A model generated the notes under the pieces. It did no database searches, was not told the origin of the DNA, and saw only the letters and a program-made list of their open reading frames with translations. A program made the position numbers and the translations under genes. From Bacteroidaceae bacterium (GTDB taxonomy: Bacteria > Bacteroidota > Bacteroidia > Bacteroidales > Bacteroidaceae), in the NCBI GenBank assembly GCA_017619335.1, contig JAFZSP010000032.1:1-64000 (forward strand): DNA of 64,000 nt, in the 5' to 3' direction. This document shows positions 23,834 to 34,100 of the stretch, in pieces (within the stretch, counting starts at the first letter, position 1; each line of letters begins with the position of its first letter).

Positions 23834-25456
23834 ATGCGAAAAATCATCATAGCACTCTTCTCCTGTATCTCTGTCACCAGTCCTGCTCAGACGGGCTTTG
23901 ACGTCTCCCGCAACCTGGAAATATTCTCCGACATCTATCGCCAGCTGGATATGTTCTACGTGGATAGCCTCAGTGCCGACACCGCCGTGCGCTGGGCCAT
24001 CAATGGCATGTTGGCAGAGATTGATCCCTTCACCACCTTTTATCCTGATGATGCCCAAGACGAGCTCAAGCGCATGGCCACAGGACGTTATGCCGGCATC
24101 GGAGCCCTCATCCGCCCCTATAAGAAAGAAGACCGCGCCGTGATAGAAGAGCCCTACGAGGGTTGTCCGGCACAAGAAGCGGGCGTGCGGGCTGGCGACA
24201 TCATTCAGACCATTGACGGCCGTGACATTAAGGGGTGGCCCGTCAGCAAGGTGAGCGAGAACCTGCGCGGCGAGCCTGGCACCACTTTTGAGTTGGTGGT
24301 GCAGCGGCCAGGAGAGAAGAAGTCACGTGCCTTCAAGATTACGCGCCGACAGATTCAGCTGCCCAGCCTTCACTGGTACGGCATCCTGGACTCCACTGCC
24401 CACATCGGCTACCTCTACCTCTCCGAATTCACAGAAAACTGTGCCCGCGAGATGCGTCACGCCATCTTGGAAATGAAGCAGCAGGGCATGCAGGGACTGG
24501 TCTTTGACCTGCGTGACAACGGCGGCGGCAGCGTCAGTGAAGCCGTGGAGATCTTAGGATTCTTCCTGCCCAAAGGAACACGGGTGGTCTCCACGAAAGG
24601 CAAGGTTCCCGCCACCTGTCATGACTACAGCACTCCCGCCGAACCCATAGACACCGTGATGCCACTGGCGGTACTTGTCAACGGCAACTCAGCCTCCGCC
24701 TCGGAAATCGTGGCGGGAGCCCTGCAAGACCTGGACCGTGCCCTGATCCTCGGACAACGCACCTACGGCAAGGGTCTCGTGCAGGCCATTCGTGAAGTAC
24801 CCTATCGCGGACAACTCAAGATCACCACTGCCCGCTACTACATCCCTTCGGGCCGCTGCATCCAGGCCTACGACTATCGTCATCGCACCGCAGACGGCGC
24901 AGCCACTACGCTGCCAGACAGCCTCACCCGCGAGTTCCACACCCGGCTGGGGCGTGTGGTCAGGGACGGCTGCGGCATCCTGCCAGACACGCTCCTCGCC
25001 GTGGATTCTGTTCCCACAATGGTCTATGACCTCTATAACTCCGATGCCTTCTTTGACTATGTGACCAGCTACACCGTCACACACCCCTCCATCGCAGCAC
25101 CCGGGCAGTTCCTGCTCAGCGACGCTGATTATGCCGACTTCTGTGCTTCCATCGCTGCCAGTGACTTCACCTACAATGGTCGCACGGCAGCCGCTCTGTC
25201 ACAGCTGCGCCAGTTGGCACGCTTCGAGGGACGTCTGGAAACAGCAGAGGCAGAGTTCAATGCCCTGGAAGCCAAGCTGAAAGAGAACGACCTGACAGCC
25301 GACCTTCAGCGATTCCGTCATCATATCCAACCTTACTTGGAAACAGAACTCGTCAGCCGTTACCATTATCAGCGCGGTGCCCTCCGTCAGCAACTCCGCT
25401 CAGACAAGAGCGTTCATCGTGCCATCCAGTGCCTGAAAGCATTGAAAAATCAATAA
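23834..25456 (+). CDS. S41 C-terminal processing protease, second paralogue
   Basis: A 540-residue periplasmic serine protease (signal peptide about 1-18, SPAQTG). Residues about 60-70 carry DPFTTFYP, the PDZ domain follows (AGVRAGDIIQTIDGRDI), and the S41 domain has GNSASASEIVAGAL with the catalytic serine and QRTYGKGLVQ with the lysine. RYYIPSGRCIQAYDY matches the paralogue at 17763, and the long helical C-terminus (FEGRLETAEAEFNALEAKL) is like it too. It probably works in envelope protein quality control. It lies downstream of the PfkB kinase and 28 bp upstream of the thioredoxin-fold lipoprotein, suggesting an operon. Confidence 0.92.
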   Translation: MRKIIIALFSCISVTSPAQTGFDVSRNLEIFSDIYRQLDMFYVDSLSADTAVRWAINGMLAEIDPFTTFYPDDAQDELKRMATGRYAGIGALIRPYKKEDRAVIEEPYEGCPAQEAGVRAGDIIQTIDGRDIKGWPVSKVSENLRGEPGTTFELVVQRPGEKKSRAFKITRRQIQLPSLHWYGILDSTAHIGYLYLSEFTENCAREMRHAILEMKQQGMQGLVFDLRDNGGGSVSEAVEILGFFLPKGTRVVSTKGKVPATCHDYSTPAEPIDTVMPLAVLVNGNSASASEIVAGALQDLDRALILGQRTYGKGLVQAIREVPYRGQLKITTARYYIPSGRCIQAYDYRHRTADGAATTLPDSLTREFHTRLGRVVRDGCGILPDTLLAVDSVPTMVYDLYNSDAFFDYVTSYTVTHPSIAAPGQFLLSDADYADFCASIAASDFTYNGRTAAALSQLRQLARFEGRLETAEAEFNALEAKLKENDLTADLQRFRHHIQPYLETELVSRYHYQRGALRQQLRSDKSVHRAIQCLKALKNQ

Positions 25457-25484
25457 CCCATAACTCCCATTACTCCCATTCAAT

Positions 25485-26705
25485 ATGAGAAAACGTAAAG
25501 CACAAAACCTCAATCAGAACATCATGCGTGGCGTCATCGCCATGGCTCTTATCGTCCTGCTGGTCTGTTACCTCTTTCTGACGATGGTCAGCTGCTCACC
25601 CGCAGGCCCCACCTTCAGCGTCAGCGGCAACGTCACCTCGGCCGAGGACAGCACACTCATCCTGGAACAAATGGCACTGGATGGCGTGCGTCCCTTGGAC
25701 TCCGTGCGTCTGCAAACAGACGGTACATTTTTATTTAAGGTACGCGCATGCGCGCAAGACTCCACAGCCGCCCCGGAGTTCTATCGCCTCCGCATAGCAT
25801 CCCAAGTGATCAACTTCGCCGTGGATTCCACAGAGGACATCACCGTGCAAGCCGATTTCCCCACGATGGCTACTGGCTATGACATTCAGGGCAACGAAGC
25901 CTCCCGAACGATGAAAACCGTCAGCCTGCTGAACATCCAGCTCCAGCAACAGCTGCGCCGACTCTTCGATGACAATACCCTCTCTACCCTCGAGAAAGCC
26001 GACCGAGCACAGCAGCTCGTGGATGCCTACAAGCAACAGCTCAAGGCCGACATCATTCTGCGCGACCCCGCATCACCCGCTGCATACTTTGCTCTCTTCC
26101 AAACCATTGGACCGCAGATGCTCTTCAACCCGGAAACAGACAAGAGTGATGTACAGTACTTCGCAGCGGTGGCCACCCAATGGGATGCCCTCTACCCTGC
26201 TGCCGCCCGCACCGTCAACCTCCGCAACATCGCCATGCGAGGCCTCCGCAACACCCGACCTGCCCGACCTTGGGAGTTGAACATCGATGGTGAGAAGATA
26301 AAAGAGACAGGCATCATCGACTTTGGATTCCCAGACATCAATGGTCGTGAACGCCGCCTCTCAGAGTTCCAAGAGAACGTCGTCCTCCTGGACTTCACCG
26401 CCTACAGTCTGCCTGCCAGCCAGCAACGCAACATCGAACTGCGCGAGCTCTACAGCCAGTACCACAGCCGCGGACTGGAGATCCTGCAGGTGTCGCTGGA
26501 TGCCGACGAGCACTTCTGGAAGACATCCTGTGAACAGCTGCCCTGGGTCTGCGTCCACTGCGCCGAAGGACTCCTCAATGACATCGTTCAACTGTATGCT
26601 GTTCAGGGACTCCCAAGCATCTTCATTATTGGTCGCGGCAGCGAGATGAAAGCTCGTGGCGAACAGATCACAGACCTGAAAAAAGCCATAGAAAGGGAGC
26701 TTTAG
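25485..26705 (+). CDS. Thioredoxin-fold lipoprotein lacking CxxC
   Basis: A 406-residue lipoprotein (hydrophobic segment then FLTMVSC, Cys37). Residues about 44-130 resemble the DUF4369 beta-sandwich (FSVSGNVTSAEDSTLILEQ), residues about 130-255 are helical, and residues about 265-400 are a TlpA/AhpC-type thioredoxin fold (FPDINGRERRLSEFQENVVL; VQGLPSIFIIGRGSEM with its cis-proline). Where thiol oxidoreductases have CxxC after the first strand, this reads DFTAYSLPASQQ, with no cysteine. The protein therefore cannot do ordinary disulfide chemistry and may have a structural or binding role. Other in-frame starts such as Met14 would also give a signal peptide. Confidence 0.78.
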   Translation: MRKRKAQNLNQNIMRGVIAMALIVLLVCYLFLTMVSCSPAGPTFSVSGNVTSAEDSTLILEQMALDGVRPLDSVRLQTDGTFLFKVRACAQDSTAAPEFYRLRIASQVINFAVDSTEDITVQADFPTMATGYDIQGNEASRTMKTVSLLNIQLQQQLRRLFDDNTLSTLEKADRAQQLVDAYKQQLKADIILRDPASPAAYFALFQTIGPQMLFNPETDKSDVQYFAAVATQWDALYPAAARTVNLRNIAMRGLRNTRPARPWELNIDGEKIKETGIIDFGFPDINGRERRLSEFQENVVLLDFTAYSLPASQQRNIELRELYSQYHSRGLEILQVSLDADEHFWKTSCEQLPWVCVHCAEGLLNDIVQLYAVQGLPSIFIIGRGSEMKARGEQITDLKKAIEREL

Positions 26706-26725
26706 GAAATTTTTTCGGCAAAAAG

Positions 26726-26757
26726 TTTGGTAGGTTAAAAAAATAACCCTACCTTTG
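26726..26757 (+). promoter_or_regulatory. Promoter of greA
   Basis: TTTG (26726-26729), 20 bases, then TACCTTTG (26750-26757). The transcript would have a leader of about 120 nt before the greA ATG. Confidence 0.82.
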
Positions 26758-26783
26758 CCCTCGCAAACGATAAAAAAGCCTAC

Positions 26784-26820
26784 GCAAAAAGGGTTCCGTG
26801 TAACAGCGGAGTCCTTTTGC
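26784..26820 (+). promoter_or_regulatory. Leader hairpin upstream of greA
   Basis: GCAAAAAGG pairs with CCTTTTGC, and the inner CCG pairs with CGG, giving a hairpin over 37 bases in the greA leader. Only a weak U-rich run follows, so it could be an attenuator or an mRNA-stabilising stem. Confidence 0.5.
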
Positions 26821-26882
26821 TTTGCTCACAAATAACTAAAACTCAACCCTTTCAAAGGAAATACGTAAACAAAAAATATAAA

Positions 26883-27353
26883 ATGGCTTACATGACACAA
26901 AAAGGCTACGACAAGCTCGTGGCCGAACTCCAACAACTGGAAGCGGTGGAACGCCCCAAGGCGTCAGCAGCCATCGCAGAAGCAAGAGACAAAGGCGACC
27001 TCAGCGAGAACGCAGAGTATGACGCCGCCAAAGAGGCACAAGGCCTTCTGGAAATGAAAATCACACAGCTCAAGGCCACCATTGCCGATGCCAAGATCAT
27101 CGACACCAGCAAGCTTAACGCCGACACTGTGCAGATCCTCTGTCGCGTGGAGCTGAAGAACGTAAAGAACAATGCCAAGATGGCATACACCATCGTCAGC
27201 GAGACCGAAGCCAACCTCCGCGAGGGTAAGATCAGCGTCAAGACCCCCATCGCACAGGGACTCCTCGGAAAGAAAGTGGGAGAAGTGGCAGAGATAAAGG
27301 TACCGCAGGGAATCATTCAACTGGAAGTCCTTGGCATCAGCTTCGAAGACTAA
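26883..27353 (+). CDS. greA: Transcription elongation factor GreA
   Basis: GreA enters the RNA polymerase secondary channel and stimulates cleavage of backtracked RNA. The 156-residue protein has the N-terminal coiled coil with the acidic tip (ARDKGDLSENAEYDAAKEAQ, where Asp and Glu coordinate the catalytic metal) and a C-terminal FKBP-like domain (SVKTPIAQGLLGKKVGEV). ATG 26883 matches the usual family start MAYMTQKGYDKL. It precedes the HIT gene, with a heptamer-repeat spacer of 52 bp between them. Confidence 0.96.
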   Translation: MAYMTQKGYDKLVAELQQLEAVERPKASAAIAEARDKGDLSENAEYDAAKEAQGLLEMKITQLKATIADAKIIDTSKLNADTVQILCRVELKNVKNNAKMAYTIVSETEANLREGKISVKTPIAQGLLGKKVGEVAEIKVPQGIIQLEVLGISFED

Positions 27354-27401
27354 TTGAAACCTGAAGCTTGAATCCCGAAACTTAATCTTGAAATTTGAAA
27401 C
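27354..27401. repeat. Heptamer array (TTGAAAC family)
   Basis: Seven units of 6-7 bp (TTGAAAC, CTGAAGC, TTGAATC, CCGAAAC and so on) fill the greA-HIT spacer. The same unit type occurs at 505-525. Confidence 0.75.
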
Positions 27402-27405
27402 TCTT

Positions 27406-27807
27406 ATGTCTATTTTCAGCAAAATCGCCGCTGGAGAGATTCCCAGCTATAAGTGCGCCGAGAACGACGAATTCTATGCCTTCCTGGACATCAACCCCAT
27501 GGTGAAGGGTCACACCCTCGTTATCCCCCGTCGCGAGGTCGATTACATCTTTGACCTCACCGATGAAGAACTGGCCCGCCTGCACGTCTTTGCAGCCCAC
27601 GTGGCCCGCGCCATTAAGAGCGTCATCCCCTGTGTGAAAGTCGGAGAAGCAGTCCTCGGACTGGAAGTACCCCACGCACACATTCACCTCATTCCCATGC
27701 AGTCCGAGCGTGACATGCTCTTCTCCAACCCCAAGCTCCAGCTCCCACAGGAAGAGATGCAAGCCACTGCTGACGCCATCTTCGCCGCCTTCAAGCAGCA
27801 GGCGTAA
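27406..27807 (+). CDS. HIT family nucleotide hydrolase
   Basis: A 133-residue cytoplasmic protein of the histidine-triad family that hydrolyses nucleoside phosphoramidates or similar nucleotide conjugates (Hint-like). The triad reads VPHAHIHLIPM, and the N-terminal FSKIAAGEIPSYK and DINPMVKGHTLVIPRR blocks are classical. ATG 27406 gives the canonical start MSIFSKI. It is probably co-transcribed with greA, an arrangement found in many Bacteroidetes. Confidence 0.95.
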   Translation: MSIFSKIAAGEIPSYKCAENDEFYAFLDINPMVKGHTLVIPRREVDYIFDLTDEELARLHVFAAHVARAIKSVIPCVKVGEAVLGLEVPHAHIHLIPMQSERDMLFSNPKLQLPQEEMQATADAIFAAFKQQA

Positions 27808-27823
27808 AACAAGAAGACACGGG

Positions 27824-27911
27824 CCGCAAACGTACTTGCGTCTGGCCGCAAAGTCACATGAGGCCTGCCGCAAATGCACTTGCGTCCAGACGCAAAGCCA
27901 CTTGGGGCCTG
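27824..27911. repeat. Degenerate 22-bp tandem repeat, four units
   Basis: Four consecutive 22-bp units begin CCGCAAAC, CCGCAAAG, CCGCAAAT and ACGCAAAG, at 27824, 27846, 27868 and 27890. There are no spacers between units. The rest of the 347-bp intergenic region holds the large inverted repeat at 27959-28037 and the promoter of the next gene. Confidence 0.75.
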
Positions 27912-27958
27912 ACGCTCTTACGTTTGTGACCAACCACTCCAAGGGTGGCTCACCAAAA

Positions 27959-28037
27959 ACTTTTTTTCAAAAAACACTACACACTACACTGAAGCGTACC
28001 ATTTCAGTGTAGTGTGTAGTGTTTTTTGAAAAAAAGT
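27959..28037. terminator. Inverted repeat with 35-bp perfect arms
   Basis: The arms 27959-27993 and 28003-28037 are perfect reverse complements around a 9-base loop. Each arm has a T7/A7 end and an inner ACACTAC tandem. It could serve as a bidirectional terminator, but the arms are far longer than needed. Confidence 0.75.
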
Positions 28038-28077
28038 ATATTTATACCTCTATCTTTTTCACTTTTACACCGAAAAA

Positions 28078-28109
28078 TTTGGGAGAAGAACCTTTTTCCC
28101 CTATCTTTG
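28078..28109 (+). promoter_or_regulatory. Promoter of the BspA-like surface protein
   Basis: TTTG (28078-28081), 20 bases, TATCTTTG (28102-28109), 45 bases before the start. It may drive both giant genes, which are 55 bp or less apart. Confidence 0.85.
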
Positions 28110-28154
28110 CACCCACTAACAACTAAATCATCATCACAACAATAGCCTACACCG

Positions 28155-31100
28155 ATGAAAAAGACTCTTTTCGTCACTAAACTGAAAGTGGCCGCATTGG
28201 CCCTTCTCTGCTCGCTCAATGTCTGGTCACAGACGGATGTGACAGCGACCTATATCGTTAATCCAGAGCCCACAGAAAATACTGACGGCTGGACCATTTC
28301 GGAACCCGTTACTCAGTTCAATAGCGGACTGAGAGTTGCTGAATTCTGGAATAAATCAGGTGCCTCCATCAGTCAAACGATATCCTTGCCAGCAGGTCAA
28401 TATAGTCTCTCTGCGGTGGCCTTTACCCGCACAGGGATGGAAGCCAAACTCTTTGCAGGTGATAATTACCAGACCATTGTCACCGTCCCCTCCAGTGAGG
28501 TGAACGACCTTACTCAGGCCAGCCTCTGGTTTGATGATGGCCACGGCGCTAATGAACTGATGTTCACGATGAGTACAGCGGGAGACGTGACCATTGGTCT
28601 GCAAGCCGACGAATACTACGGTGACCACTGGATGGTTTGGCGCAACTTTAAACTCAATGTTTTCTCATCAAACGTGGTAACAATGAACGTAACGGTTTCG
28701 GGCGGCAAAGTGACGTTCAATGACAATAGTGCAATAAATTCCTCTCATACCTTCTTTGTCCAAACTGGCACAGATGCTGTGCTGACCTTCACGCCAGAAG
28801 TGGGCTATAAGCTCACCAGCGTCATCCTCAATGACACCGAGGACCTCACCTCTCAGGTCGTCAACAATACGCTGACCCTGAGCAACGTCACCAGCTCCAT
28901 ACAACTCAATGTCACCTTCACCAAGATAGTGAATGCAGCAGAGTTGGGTGATGCTCTCATTACCAGCATCGATCAGTTGAGCAGTCCCTATATGGAATCT
29001 TCTGAAGGCTCCTGGGAAGGAATGATTGACGAGGATGCCAACACCTTCTGGCATTCCGTATGGAGCAATGGCTCTGTGACTCCTGGTATTCACTATTTCC
29101 AAGTGGAAATGCCAAGTGGAAACTATGATGCTATTTGCTTCAAGTATGTACGACGCAATGTCTCCAACGATCATACCATACAGTGGAGTGTTTATGGAAC
29201 CGATAATCCTGATGCGGAAAAAGAGGAATGTACCCTCATCACCAACGTACAAACTCCCTTCTCTAACACTACCGAGACTCTCATTTCGCCTCCATTTAAC
29301 CCTGGGAGTTGGACCTACCTGCGTTTCTATTCAGAGGAACAATATCCCAATAGCCGAGGTTACTTCCATGTGGCAGAGTTCCAACTCTACACCACAGCTG
29401 CACTCACCTCTTGGGAAACGGCCTATTTGGATTTGGAGAAGACCTATAAGCAATACTATGGATCTGTTTTCTCCGTTTTGTCCGATCAAAATGCTGTCGA
29501 TGCTTTCCATTCTGCACTTCAGTCTTCCCTGATGCTGTTGAACGACCCAGACAATGTCACAGAAGGAGAACTGGTTGCTTCCCGGGAAAACCTCATTAAT
29601 GCATATCAGGCAGCTTTAACGTCCATCCAATCAGTACGCCAGCTGGAGTACGAGACTACGGTGGAAGGCACCACCTATTCTTTGTATATGCAGGTGGAAG
29701 ACATGAACGATGCAAAGGTGAATGCTGATGGATGGGCCTTCTATCGTTCCAAACTCTTTTTGGACGTCACCAAAGACAACCAAACCAACTCCTATCTGAT
29801 TGACGATCAGTTGTACATGCACATTGAAGTCTTTGACCGCGTGCAAACGCCGATGCTCTTTGACTTGGATAGCCGACAGCTCTATATCTTTGCGCTCTCC
29901 AAAGATGGAGACGGCAGTTATTCGATGGCAGGTTATGCCTATCACACCGACTTGGACAACATCGAGTTCGAGAAGGAAATGGTCTTCAACTACGCCAATT
30001 GTGGATGGTGGCCAAACTTTATTGGAGTCAGAGGCGGGCAACCCGTGCTGTCACATTTCAGCTTTGCAGGCTATTACAGCATGATTTCCTACCGTGAAGG
30101 CTCTGGATACTGGTCAAACCAATACATCCCGGATAATGTGCTGCCAGATGAATATCAGCGTTTCTGGCAACAACAGGAACATGTCATCATCACTGGGGGT
30201 AACTGGGTGGGTGATTCCCAATACGAGGCTGCACTCGCAGCTATCCCCGATGGCGCACAGTATCGCATCTTCACCCAACATAATGGTACAGAGGAAGGAA
30301 CCACCAAGTATTACTTGAAAGATGACGGCTCGCTGACAGCCTCTGCTAGCGAGGCGCACTTGTTCACTTTCAATCAAATCGAGGGTGATAACTTCTACCT
30401 CTCTCCTGGTTGGAATCTCGATGTCCCCTTTACCAATCCCTTGATGTCCATGGCCAATGAAGTCACAGGAGACATTGTTCCTCAAGGACATATTCGAGTA
30501 GCGGACGGCTATTACCGTGAAAACTGGGAAGGCCAGCTCTGGTACAAGAAAGGTAACCGCTATGCCGTTCGCTCTACCAACTCCCTCAGTTCCATGTGGG
30601 GTGCCAACACCTTTTGGGCAGCCCTTGACAACAATGCCGACAATCTCCCTGAAGCCGACTACGCGCTAGCTCCAGCCTACGTCTGGCAGTTGGAGGGAGA
30701 TGACATCGTTGTTGATCCGGAACCATACGCTGTGCTCAAAGACTCCATATTAACTTTCTACTATGATGACATGAAGGAAGCAAGGGGCGGAATGAGCGTT
30801 GGGCCATTTGGTGCTGCAGAGTACAGAGGATGGCACAATAATGTATCAAGTATCACACGGGTGGTGTTCAAGTCTTCCTTTGCCAATAATACCACTTTGA
30901 CAAGCACTGCGTCGTGGTTCTATGGTATGACAAACTTGACAACTATTGAAGGTATCCATTATCTGAATACGTCAAACGTCACAAATATGCGCGACATGTT
31001 TTCAAGTTGCTCCAGTCTGACGAGTCTTGATGTAAGTGGATTCAATACGCAGAATGTGACGGATATGTACGGCATGTTCTACAATTGCTCAGGCCTGACA

Positions 31101-34100
31101 AGCCTAAACTTAAGCAATTTCAATACTTCAAACGTGTTGAACATGCAATCTATGTTTAATCACTGCACAAGTCTGACAAGTCTTGACCTGAGTAGTTTTG
31201 ATACGCATAACGTTACGGATATGTCTGCCATGTTCACGATTTGTTGGAGTCTGTCGAGCCTTGACATAAGCAGCTTTAACACGCAGAGTGTAACCAACAT
31301 GGAGAGTATGTTCTATGGTTGTGGTGATCTGACAAGTCTTGATGTAAGCAGCTTTAATACGCAGATTGTAACGAACATGGCTCATATGTTTGCTGGTTGC
31401 TCTGGCTTGACGAGCCTCGACTTGTCTGGCTTCAATACGCAAAATGTGATGAATATGTCACAAATGTTCTTCAGCTGTTATGGCCTGACCACTATCTACG
31501 CTGGCAGCGATTGGAGCACTGGAGCTGTAACCGATGAGGGCGAGTATATGTTCTCTGGCTGTACCAAACTCGTGGGAGGAAATGGGACAGTTTACGATGA
31601 GAACCATCAAGATGCATCTTATGCTCATATAGACGGCGGCCCATCCAATCCGGGATACTTCACAGAGAGGACAGGCTTATTTGATGGTCTCGTGGCTTAC
31701 TTCCCCTTCAACGGCGATACCAAAGATGCCAGTGGGTATGGAAATCATGTAGCTTCTCAGACTGGTGAGATTACTCAAGTGACAGGTGCTGATGGCACAG
31801 CGAATGGAGCCTATCACTTTGACGGCGGAAGGATGATGGTTCCCAATTCCAAGTCGCTTCTGTTCACAGATTCCTGCACCTTCTCAGCCTACGTCCGTGC
31901 CACAGATTACGAATCTACATACGGCGGAGCGCCTCAATGTGTGATGGCAAAGTCCTACGATCAGGTGGGACTGGTGCTGCTGGAGTTTGAAATACACGAG
32001 GACAGCATCTTCTCCGTGATGAGTGCCCATGGCAACAATCCTACTTCAGAATATATCGCACCCAGAAACGACCGTGGCCTCCCAGGAAACTTCTTAGGGA
32101 AATGGGTACATTTTGCCCACGTGATAAAAGGCGACAAGGCCTACTTCTACACCAACGGCCAGTTGATTTATGAGCGATCCGTGAGCACGCCCGACCTCTT
32201 TAATGATGTGAACCAAGAAGACCTCTACATTGGCATGAACAGTGTGGATTGGTTTGGAATGCGCGGCGACTTGGACGAAGTACGCATCTATAATCGTGCG
32301 CTCTCCGAAGCCGAGATACAGGAACTCGCACAATATGGAGAAGGACCCGAAGTAAATGAGCCAGAACCCTACGCCTTGTTCAGCGAGAATAACACCAAGC
32401 TGACATTCTACTATGATAATCAGAAGAAAGCAAGGGGCGGTATGAGCATTGGGCCGTTTGGTGCTGCAGAGTACAGAGGATGGCACAATAATGTATCAAG
32501 TATCACCCATGTGGTGTTCGATTCGTCCTTCGCCAATAATACCACTGTGACAAGCACTGCGTCGTGGTTCTATGGTATGACAAACTTGACTACTATTGAT
32601 GGTATCCATTATCTGAATACGTCTAATGTCACAAATATGCGCGATATGTTTTCAAGTTGCTCCAGTCTGACAAGTCTTGATGTGAGTGGATTCAATACGC
32701 AGAATGTGACGGATATGTACGGCATGTTCTACAATTGCTCCAGTCTGAAAAGCTTAGACTTAAGCCATTTCGACACTTCAAACGTGTTGAACATGCAATC
32801 TATGTTTAATAACTGCACAAGTCTGACAAGTCTTGACTTGAGTAGTTTTGATACACATAATGTTACGAATATGTTTGCCATGTTCTCGATTTGTTGGAGT
32901 CTGTCGAGCCTTGATATAAGCAGCTTTAACACACAGAGTGTAACGAATATGGAGAGCATGTTCCAGAGTTGTGGTGATCTGACAAGTCTCGATGTAAGTA
33001 GCTTTAATACGCAGATTGTAACGAACATGGCTCATATGTTTGCTGGTTGCTCTGGCTTGACAAGCCTCGACTTGTCTGGCTTCAATACGCAAAATGTGAT
33101 GAATATGTCACAAATGTTCTTCAGCTGTTATGGCCTGACCACCATCTACGCTGGCAGCGATTGGAGCATAGGAACGGTGACCGATGAGGGCGAGTATATG
33201 TTTGCTAACTGCGGCAGCCTCGTGGGCGGTCACGGCACCACTTATGATGGCAATCACACTGATGCTTCCTATGCTCACCTCGACGGCGGCCCGTCTAACC
33301 CTGGTTACTTCACGAAGGTTGGATCCTTCGGTGTTACGCTGACGGCTCAGGCTCATGGACAGGTGACATCGGGTGACACCCAGGTTCGTGAGAGCTCGCA
33401 GGTCTTCTACTTTGACGAAGCTTCCTCGATGACGCTAACCATCACGCCGGACTTGGGTTACGTGATAGACAAGGTGATGAAGGAAGGAAGCATGGACTTG
33501 ACCAGTCAGGTGACGAATGGCGCATTGACAGTGGCAGTTTCTGCGGCTACTTCGCTGACAGTGAGCTTCAAGCATGACACATCCTTCACTTTGGGCGATG
33601 CCAATGCGGATAAGGATATTGATGTGGCAGATGTCGTGGTGACGGCTCGCCACGTGGTGGGCAACACGCCGGCTCGCTTCGTCACATGGCTGGCCGACGT
33701 GACAGAGGACGGTGACATCAGTGTGGCAGATATGGTGGGCATTGTGAACATCATCACTGGGCCAGAGAGTAACGAGACAAAGGGAATGTGGAACGCAGAC
33801 ATTGTTAATGATGTGCTGACTGGAACGCTGACGAATGATGTAGTAAGCATCTCGCTGGATGGTGCTTCCCGCTACTCGGCTTTCCAGATGGCGTTCACCT
33901 TGCCCGAAGGTCTGAGTGCCGATGAGGTTCACGTCTCCACCCGTGCTGCTCAGGGTCACAGCCTGCTGACGGGCATGCTGGCCGATGGGCGACTGATGGT
34001 GCTGGTCTATGCAGCAGACAACAGCCCGTTGGGCATCAGCGGCGAGGTGCTGCGTTTGCAGCTACCTACAGCGATGGATGCAGACCTCGTGGCAGACAAG

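Noticed and set aside
27824..27911. CRISPR array
   Set aside because: The 22-bp units abut directly with no spacers, are degenerate, and no cas gene is present.
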